Below, piece after piece: positions 57,621 through 64,000 of a stretch of DNA of 64,000 bases (the first letter of the stretch is position 1; the number at the start of each line of letters is the position of its first letter). The position numbers and the translations under genes are program-made. The DNA is taken from NCBI GenBank assembly GCA_023055425.1, contig JALGPY010000001.1, forward strand, positions 28,633,001 to 28,697,000. Reading direction: 5' to 3'. The notes under the pieces were generated by a model. It was not told where the DNA came from and searched no databases. It saw only the letters and a list, made by a program, of their open reading frames with translations. Source of the DNA: Linanthus parryae. Lineage: Eukaryota; Streptophyta; Magnoliopsida; Ericales; Polemoniaceae.

Positions 57621-57662
57621 AATAGTTAGTTTTCCCTAAAAAAAGAGTAAATAGTTAGTTTT
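57621..57662. other. Second micro-insertion between 13-bp duplicates
   Basis: AATAGTTAGTTTT occurs at 57621-57633 and 57650-57662 around CCCTAAAAAAAGAGTA. It resembles the insert at 57321-57334 in starting with CCCT and running into A residues. It is weaker than that case because the A run is not terminal. Confidence 0.5.
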
Positions 57663-57745
57663 TCCTGTAAGAGATCATTTATTTATGCGACGATTTGAAT
57701 TTCTTTTATACGTAGAACTGAAGAATTGAATATGTTTATCTCTGT

Positions 57746-58103
57746 TGTTATAGCTTAGTGTATCGAACAAGGTCGATGAACAACTAATCAAGAATGCGAA
57801 CGAATCTGTTAGCTACCTCCATCGCCGGAACTTGATGGCTATTGAGGGAAATCCGTAATTACAACTTCACTGCACGCACACTAGTCTAGGAACAACCTAC
57901 TTCTCGTATACAGGCATTAGAAAACATTTCTTGCAGTCTAAGCAAGCCGAAACCCCACCAAAACGTTCCAAAACGAACAAGGAAACAACCCAACTGCCCC
58001 TAGTCGTACAACAAGCAGAGGGCTCATCATGCTGCTTGCTTTCTTCATCATCTTTGACTTGTTGCTCACCTGATTCGGTAGTCGAACTTGAGTTATTCCA
58101 ACA
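57746..58103 (-). repeat. 3' terminal repeat of the TRIM-like element
   Basis: It shares blocks such as GTCTAGGAACAACCTAC, GACTTGTTGCTCACCTGATT and GAGTTATTCCAACA with the right repeat; identity is moderate, so the insertion is old. Confidence 0.82.
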
Positions 58104-59156
58104 AATCTCCAGCTTAACTCAAATCGACCTAGCAACATGAATCATCATCGAGTCTTGGTTGCTTTGGATTCAATACAAAGCTCCCCCTTGCCTTGAATCC
58201 TCTCAAACACCCGGAACCGGAATCTAATGCTTCTCTCCTAAACCTGAAACAAATGCGTCTCCCGGAACCATAAACGAGCATGCCACCCCAGATGCACCAA
58301 ACATTGCTCCAAGTCCCATGTGTCTATGCAACGAGTGTGCTAGATGTGCCTCCCCAGAAACGGATACACCTCCATAAGTAAAGACAGGTGCTCCACCCAG
58401 AATCAGACTCGAATATATTCACAGAGATATGACCAAATGTATTCCAGATGCGCACTAGAAAAGCGCCAAACAGATGCACCTCGACAAAGTGCCATGGGTT
58501 ATGCCAGACCAGATGTACCATAACTAGTGCCAGAACAGGTGTAGTGCAAGATGCACCCCGAATTGCCTCAGAGGCACTAGAAATCAATGCTTGCCAAATT
58601 TCATGCCAGATGCAAGCCAGAAGCGTGCCACATACACGCTCTACATATGCCTACTGGAAACAGACTCGTGTAGAATGCGCAAAAGAACCAAATCGCGTGC
58701 CAGAAACAAACTCATACGCTAGATGCTCCATGCCAGGAGCTAGATTCATGCCAGAGAATGCGCCCTAATGCAAATCGCCAAAAAACCATATGCGCGTGAA
58801 CGCCAAATGCGCGTCAAAAGCGAAAGCATGCTAGATGTGTCAGATGCACCAGCATGCCAGATTTGCACACCTGAAGTAGATGCACGACGAATGCTCCATA
58901 ACAGGATCCCAGATAGCCCAAAAGGGGGCTCAGATGGTGGGTGTACCTGCACCCCATGTTTCAGAGGCCAACAAACTGAACTTGTTTCTCCTCCTGAACA
59001 GATTGATCTTGGCGGAATCTCGAAACCCTAACTTTCGGAAAGCATGTGTGAATGCTCCACCTAAAATGTGAAACCCTAGCTCAGAAATTCCACCAAATTC
59101 TGAAACACTAGCTCTTGGCTCCACGCGGATCATGAAACACGGCTCTGATATTAATT
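58104..59156. repeat. TRIM interior with many AGATGC motifs
   Basis: Between about 58280 and 58900 the words CCAGATGCACC, AGATGTGCC, AGATGCGC and GCCAGAT recur at irregular short intervals. No protein family is recognised in any frame. It looks like a decayed short-period tandem repeat. Confidence 0.55.
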
Positions 59157-59537
59157 TGTTATAACTTGGAGTATCGAGCAAGAACAATGAACAAATAATT
59201 AAGAACGACACACGAATTTAATGAATCCGCTAGCTACCTCCACAATCAGAACCTGATATTTTATTGAGAGAAACCTAGAATTACAACCCGAAAACCGCAC
59301 ACGCACGCACACAAGTCTAGGAACAACCTACATCTGTCACTTAGCCCTAAGACATTTTTTCTTGCAGCATAAGCAAGCCTAAGCCGCATCAAAACGTTTC
59401 CAAAACGGCAAGGAAACAACACGACTGCCCCTAATCGTACGACCAACAAAGGGTTCCTTCTGCTTGTACTTGCTTTCTTCCTCCTCTTTGACTTGTTGCT
59501 CACCTGATTAGCTAGTCGAAGTTGAGTTATTCCAACA
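59157..59537 (-). repeat. 5' terminal repeat of the TRIM-like element
   Basis: This is the partner of the left repeat. In element orientation it would carry the promoter and lies beside the primer-binding site. Confidence 0.82.
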
Positions 59538-60244
59538 TTTATCATTGAATCACGTGCTACCGTATTTATTAAAGTTAGTTTCTTTAAAAACCCAAATCTT
59601 TTCATTGTATGCTTAGATGAGAATTTTTAATGGAAATTACATATCACCTAACAAAGGTCGAAGGAGAGTAATTTTGGATTGTCAAGAGGTATACAAGGGT
59701 CACGAAGGGGCAGAATGAAACCGTGATGGAAGTTTCCTGTGACAAGTACGAATTACAAAAATTATCCAAAGAACAAGATCGAACCAGATTGAGCTCCCCC
59801 ACGTGGAGTATTAACTGTATACACTAGATCAACCGCTGTTTTCACACTGATTATCCAAACTTTTTTTTTTTAATTTAAATAAATTTATTTTTAAAAATAG
59901 TACCCATTGACTTTCTATTTTCTTTATTATTTATTTCTTTCTATTTTAATTAAGACAAAAAGGCAAAACCGTCTCGTCTTCTTCCTTCATTATCACCCTC
60001 TCTCTAATCAGATCCCCAACTCTCTCTCCCTCTCTCTACAACAGCATCATCATCTTTTTCTGCTTGTAAACGCAGGGACGGAGCTAGAAACCCTAGCAAT
60101 TCCCCAATTCAATCTCATTTTCCAATCACAAATCGGCAAATCGAAACCGAATCCTCCATGACGATGGTCAAATCTCTGAGCTAGCCACCCCTCGGAGCTG
60201 AGATTGTTGTCCCGTTTGGAGGGGCAAAAGAGTGAACCACCGCC
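59538..60244 (+). promoter_or_regulatory. Upstream region and 5' UTR of the CRK gene
   Basis: An AT-rich zone (59860-59960) passes into CT-rich DNA (CTCTCTCTCCCTCTCTCTAC near 60020), a common feature of plant 5' leaders and core promoters. The short upstream ATG at about 60160 is followed by a nearby stop before the main start. No specific regulatory site is assigned. Confidence 0.5.
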
Positions 60245-60784
60245 ATGGGTGTTTGCACCTCCAAACCCGCCACACGAACCACCAACATCTCCGACTTAAA
60301 CGACGTCGCAGCCACTCCGGCGAGAGACACCGCCGCTAATAATCCCTCCGGTGAGAACAACCACAAGGTCGAGGTCGGTAAGAAATCGCCGCTATTCCCG
60401 TTCTACAGCCCTAGCCCAGCGCACTACTTGTTGTCGAAGCTCTCTCCGGCGAGATCTCCGGCGAATGCGAGCTCCAATTCCACGCCGCTCCGGCTGTTTA
60501 AGCTGCCGTTCCCGCCGCCGTCGCCGGCGAAGCACATAAGGGCGGTGTTGGCGAGGAGGCATGGGACGGTGAAGCCGAATGCGATACCGGAGGGGAATGA
60601 GGCTGAGGGGGGTGGTGTTGCAGAGCTTGATAAGAGTTTTGGGTTCTCCAAGAATTTTGGGGGCAAGTATGAGATGGGTGAAGAAGTGGGTAGAGGTCAT
60701 TTTGGGTATACATGTAAGGCTAAGTTCAAGAAGGGTGATCGGAAGGGAGAGGAGGTTGCGGTGAAGGTCATCCCCAAAGCAAAG
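60245..60784 (+). CDS. CRK5: CRK exon 1
   Basis: It encodes 180 residues: the acylation site, the variable Ser/Pro-rich region and kinase subdomains I-II, ending VKVIPKAK. The ATG is preceded by ACCGCC, a good plant start context. The frame continues open into the intron as far as 60949, but that tail is hydrophobic and not part of the family. Confidence 0.92.
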
Positions 60785-63700
60785 GTTGTTGTTGTTGTTA
60801 CTCTCTTTATATGTTTGTGTCTGATTTATGTGACTTTGTTCTTCTTAGAGAGAAAATATCTTGATTTAGTGATTGATTTAGATGGTTTGGAAATAGGATT
60901 TGTGGGTAGCTATAGAAAAAAGATCATGCGAGCTTTAGCAATATCATAAGCCGGAACATTTCCCTTTATTACCATTTTGCCTTCTTCCTCTTCCCAATTC
61001 CCATTCCCTTAAGCCGATTCGATATAGTTCAAGCAGTGTAAGAGTTTAGTGTGATGATTTTACTATTCCAGAGTCTACATTCTAGAGGCTTAGACTACTC
61101 CTACGAGGTAGAGGCAGAAACCACTAATCAACCGGTTGTTGTTAGTTTTAAATAGGTAAACCCTTGAAAGCTTCCCTTGATTGCTGTAATGGATCAGATC
61201 CTGGAAACATTGTCAATGTGCTTGATCACCTGCCTTCAACGTTAAGATGCTCCTCCCTGCTGATTTCCAATGATTTCGGTGGTATCAGAATTCAGAACTT
61301 CTTTTTTGCCTAGTTCGAAGAATATCCCTATTAGCCGCGCTCCTTCAACGAGAGAGCTGCTATGGCGGCCTACAAGGAGACCCCAAAAGCCAGAAGTACA
61401 AGAGTGATTGCCATAGTTTTAGACAGTTTGGCACATTATGGTTATGACACCTGTCTCCCAAGGGTTTATTAGACGGGCTGAGACAAAGGGGCCATCTGTT
61501 ACTTTTATTCCGTTTCTCTTCTTCTTCTTCTTCTTCTTCTTCTTCTTTCCTAATGGTACTCCATGCTTGCTAAATCACATGGTCTTGCTTGCTCTGATAA
61601 ACGTTGTTCTGTACTTTTTTCAAGAGGTGTTCAAGGGTAGACTAGTCTTTTGAAGTTGTTGGTTGGAAATTGATTCTGTAACGGTAGCTGAACTGTAGGT
61701 AGGTTTTCTTTTTAAAGAGAGATCGCTACACGTGTATGCTTTTGAAAGTATGGTTCTAACTAACGGTAACGGTCTCCGTTGCTGCCACAGTCGCAATGTA
61801 AAGGTAACTTGCCGTATGGGAATTGCTGTAACGTGGTTCGGCAATCAAAGTGTGAATCTTTTAAACTTGTTTAAGGCTGTTAAGGTAGAATATCCGCCAT
61901 AACGGTATAGAAAACTTAAGAAAATTATCTGTGTGCGAGGAGTAACAGCCGTTTTTGTGTGAACTGATTAACACCGTGCATATGACCGTAACGGTACAGA
62001 GATCACCTAGATCGCTACGTATCCGTTATAGAGTAACGGCATCGGCCATATTTGAAAACCCCGTTTGGAAGTAAGCATTCTTGGTGAAGATCAAATTTTG
62101 CATATAATGTGATAACAAATTGTTTCAGGTAATTTTTATTAATATGCTTCTGTCAGTAAAATGCAGGAGAGTAGGAGACTGACTTGAGTTTTGAGGTAGC
62201 TTATCATTACGATCCATTTGTTTTAGATGGATAGTTCTTCTGAAAGTCAAATGATATCATGCATGTATCAACTTACTCAACAGCCTTGTGTGTCTAACCT
62301 TTCCCAAGACCAATTTTAAATGTTCTTATTCTGATGTTGGAAACTCTTCCTTCCTCACTACTGTAGTTTGTCCCAAACTTGAACTCAATTCAACGCCAAA
62401 AGTTGTGATTTTTTACCATCCAACGAAAGGATAATTTTGCTAACTTCCTAAGTCAATCTAATCTCTATCATAAATAACCAATGGCAGTAAAATTTTTAGC
62501 CGTTAGACAACTGTGAAAAAATTTAACCTGTCATTTTGTATGAGACCCTGCTGCTCTGTTCTGTATTTCGCAAGGAACTAGTCCTCATTTAATGGAAGTT
62601 CTTGAAGATATGTGTATAGGTGTGTTTATTTCCACCATCACTAAAATTGAAGTCGCTAGTGAGTTTGGGTTTTATTAGAAAAGCAATACAATTTTAGTTA
62701 CTTCTCTGAATGATGAAGTGTGCATTGAATCTAGCTATGTTAGGACTTGTGAATTTGAGTCTTCAATACTTTAAAGCTAAAACATTTTAGGTAAGACGAA
62801 CAAACTTTTATAACTTGTAATGTGTAAGAGAAACTCGTGACTTCTATATTCCTCCTATATTCTTACATCTTATAATGTGTAAGAGATACTGGCTACTTCT
62901 ATATTCCTCCTATGTCCTATCCTAGATGATAAACAAAATTCAACTGCAATAATTGGAGATCTGCTTGTATGGGTCATAGTAGTGCTACCTGCTATTCTAT
63001 AAGAATTCTTGAAAGTTTAGCTACCTCCATCAGAATCATAATTGATCCTGTTTAGCTATCTATTATTGCATACTGCTGCTGTTGACATGTTTTAGTTCTA
63101 TATGTCTGTTCAGCACATTTCCTCTTTACTATCATCTGAGATTTTTACCTTTCAGTTTGGTGTTCATGATATATAGTACAAGTTTTCCAGCTTTAGACGT
63201 CTATATAACAAAAGTATGCCAAATGATATTTCTAGCTGTATCACACTGATTTAGGTTTTTTCGTAATTTTTCTAATTAATTCTGTTTGTAATCTTGTTTA
63301 TTTGATGTATTCAGATGACAACTGCCATTGCCATTGAAGATGTGAGGAGGGAGGTGACAATATTGAAAGGTTTGGCCGGGCATTGCAATCTAATCCACTT
63401 CTACGATGCATTTGAAGACCATGAAAAAGTCTACATAGTAATGGAGTAAGCTTTAATATTCACCCTATATAACTTCATCTCATTTTAATGGTCCATGAAA
63501 TCTGTCTTTGCTGAACCCGGAGTTCTGAATTTGTGTGTGTCAACTGTTTTGTATCTTCAGCTGTTGAACAATATTAGATTGTCTCTTATTGATTCTGGTT
63601 TGAGAATTTTAAGCTGTGCACTAGTTGCTGGGCTGGAAGCTCGTTTCTAACAGGTTCTCATGAAATGACTTTTCAGGCTATGCGAGGGTGGGGAGCTTTT

Positions 63701-63976
63701 GGACAGGATATTGTCAAGGTATTATACTTTTGTGTTAGCAGTCCTAGAATGTTGTTCGACAACTTAATTTATCGAACTTCTTGAAGGATAAAAGTCACTA
63801 AACTGTTACTGAGAATCTAGTTAAGAATTGTTGTTTGTAGAGTATGATTTGTTGGTCTGTTCTGCAGGGGTGGGAAATACACAGAAGATGATGCAAAGGC
63901 TGTATTGATTCAAATATTGGATGTTGTTTCCTTTTGCCATCTCCAAGGAGTCGTGCACCGCGACCTGAAGCCAGAG
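60245..63976 (+). CDS. CRK5: CDPK-related kinase (CRK5-like), exons 1-4, 3' truncated by window
   Basis: Coding exons in the window are 60245-60784, 63315-63445, 63677-63718 and 63868-63976, 274 codons of an expected roughly 600. The start MGVCTSKP has Gly2 and Cys4 for N-myristoylation and palmitoylation, which place the kinase at the plasma membrane. A Ser/Pro-rich variable region with the CRK hallmark [20 protein letters not shown] follows. The Ser/Thr kinase domain then shows the glycine loop GRGHFG (149-154), the ATP-binding Lys174 in VAVKVIPK, and HRDLKPE with catalytic Asp270 at the window edge. The family's degenerate EF-hand region lies beyond the window. From memory, At3g50530 (CRK5) is the best match among Arabidopsis CRKs. 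CRKs are calcium/calmodulin-linked kinases acting in growth and auxin transport. Confidence 0.92.
60785..63314 (+). other. CRK intron 1, 2.5 kb
   Basis: The intron holds a (TTC)n tract at 61515-61547, a GGTGGTATCAGAATTCAG near 61279 that resembles a decayed copia primer site, and an AACGG-rich segment (about 61670-62050). The rest is AT-rich with no coding sequence. A short direct repeat, CTTCTATATTCCTCCTAT, lies near 62841 and 62897. Confidence 0.6.
61515..61547. repeat. (TTC)n microsatellite
   Basis: About eleven TTC units in the CRK intron. Confidence 0.92.
63315..63445 (+). CDS. CRK5: CRK exon 2
   Basis: It follows a TTCAG acceptor and encodes [20 protein letters not shown] and the stretch ending VYIVM, including the subdomain III glutamate in RREV. 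It splits a Glu codon with exon 3. Confidence 0.94.
63677..63718 (+). CDS. CRK5: CRK exon 3
   Basis: This 42-nt exon encodes [14 protein letters not shown] and part of an Arg codon, the hinge and subdomain V, where GGELLDRI is typical of the CDPK/CRK group. Confidence 0.94.
63868..63976 (+). CDS. CRK5: CRK exon 4
   Basis: It encodes [20 protein letters not shown] through [14 protein letters not shown], with the catalytic loop intact, and ends GAG|GTAGG. The remaining exons lie beyond the window. Confidence 0.94.
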
Positions 63977-64000
63977 GTAGGAGAATTTTGAATTGGGTTA

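Larger units (their letters stand above)
57746..59537 (-). mobile_element. TRIM-like non-autonomous LTR element, 1.8 kb
   Basis: Terminal direct repeats of 358 and 381 bp (57746-58103 and 59157-59537) start TGTTATA and end TTATTCCAACA. On the minus strand a diverged TTAATATCAGAGCC, close to the initiator-Met primer site TGGTATCAGAGCC, lies just inside the right repeat, and a purine-rich AAGCTGGAGATT precedes the left one. The 1.05-kb interior encodes no retroviral protein. A clean 5-bp target duplicate was not found. Confidence 0.8.

Noticed and set aside
58324..59211. Frames in the TRIM interior as genes
   Set aside because: They arise from the repeated AGATGC words on both strands and show no conserved domain.
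60424..60713. Minus-strand frames opposite CRK exon 1
   Set aside because: Shadows of a GC-rich true exon on the plus strand.
1..64000. CRISPR arrays, operons, ribosome-binding sites or riboswitches
   Set aside because: The window is plant nuclear DNA; no spaced identical repeats of CRISPR type or prokaryotic gene arrangement were seen.

Overview
This is nuclear DNA of a flowering plant, most likely a eudicot. Two spliced genes with typical GT-AG introns sit in a dense mass of nested plant transposable elements (Ty1/copia, a large non-autonomous LTR element, L1-type LINEs, a SINE, a TRIM-like element, hAT-like MITEs and Mutator-like elements). Nothing prokaryotic, organellar or viral-infectious is seen, and no tRNA, rRNA or CRISPR locus.

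Layout. 1-7438: a Ty1/copia retrotransposon whose left LTR runs off the window; its gag-pol is broken by frameshifts and stops. 7439-9391: minus-strand remains of a DUF1985-type gene, cut by the copia insertion, with a small array of hairpin-forming repeats in its presumed intron. 9687-27266: a complete seven-exon gene for a phosphoglycerate-mutase-like protein of the histidine phosphatase superfamily (232 residues, plus strand). Two of its introns are nearly 8 kb each and full of transposons: a rearranged copia with a hAT-like MITE inside it, a 1,000-bp MITE-like element, a pair of related MITEs in opposite orientation on either side of exons 3-4, and a minus-strand copia. 27267-35370: intergenic DNA and a decayed L1 LINE. 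35371-43641: three Mutator-like elements in a row, each with long terminal inverted repeats and each seeming to carry a piece of a different host gene (HMG-CoA reductase, PHYTOCHROME KINASE SUBSTRATE, and a PERK receptor kinase). 43780-56590: a second L1 LINE, split in its endonuclease domain by a 7.1-kb LTR element (45566-52666) that has a tRNA-Asp-type primer site but no recognisable pol. 56591-59537: a tRNA-derived SINE, two tiny A-tailed insertion footprints and a TRIM-like element. 60245-63976: the first four exons of a CDPK-related kinase closest to CRK5; the gene leaves the window.

The two host genes match, from memory, the Arabidopsis neighbours At3g50520 and At3g50530. The window therefore looks like an ancestral gene pair kept in order while about 33 kb of transposons piled up between them and about 16 kb inside the first gene. 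Exon boundaries were worked out by eye from reading frame, splice dinucleotides and family similarity. The seven exons of the first gene sum to 699 nt, an exact open frame. Transposon limits with target-site duplications are firm to the base; the others are approximate.
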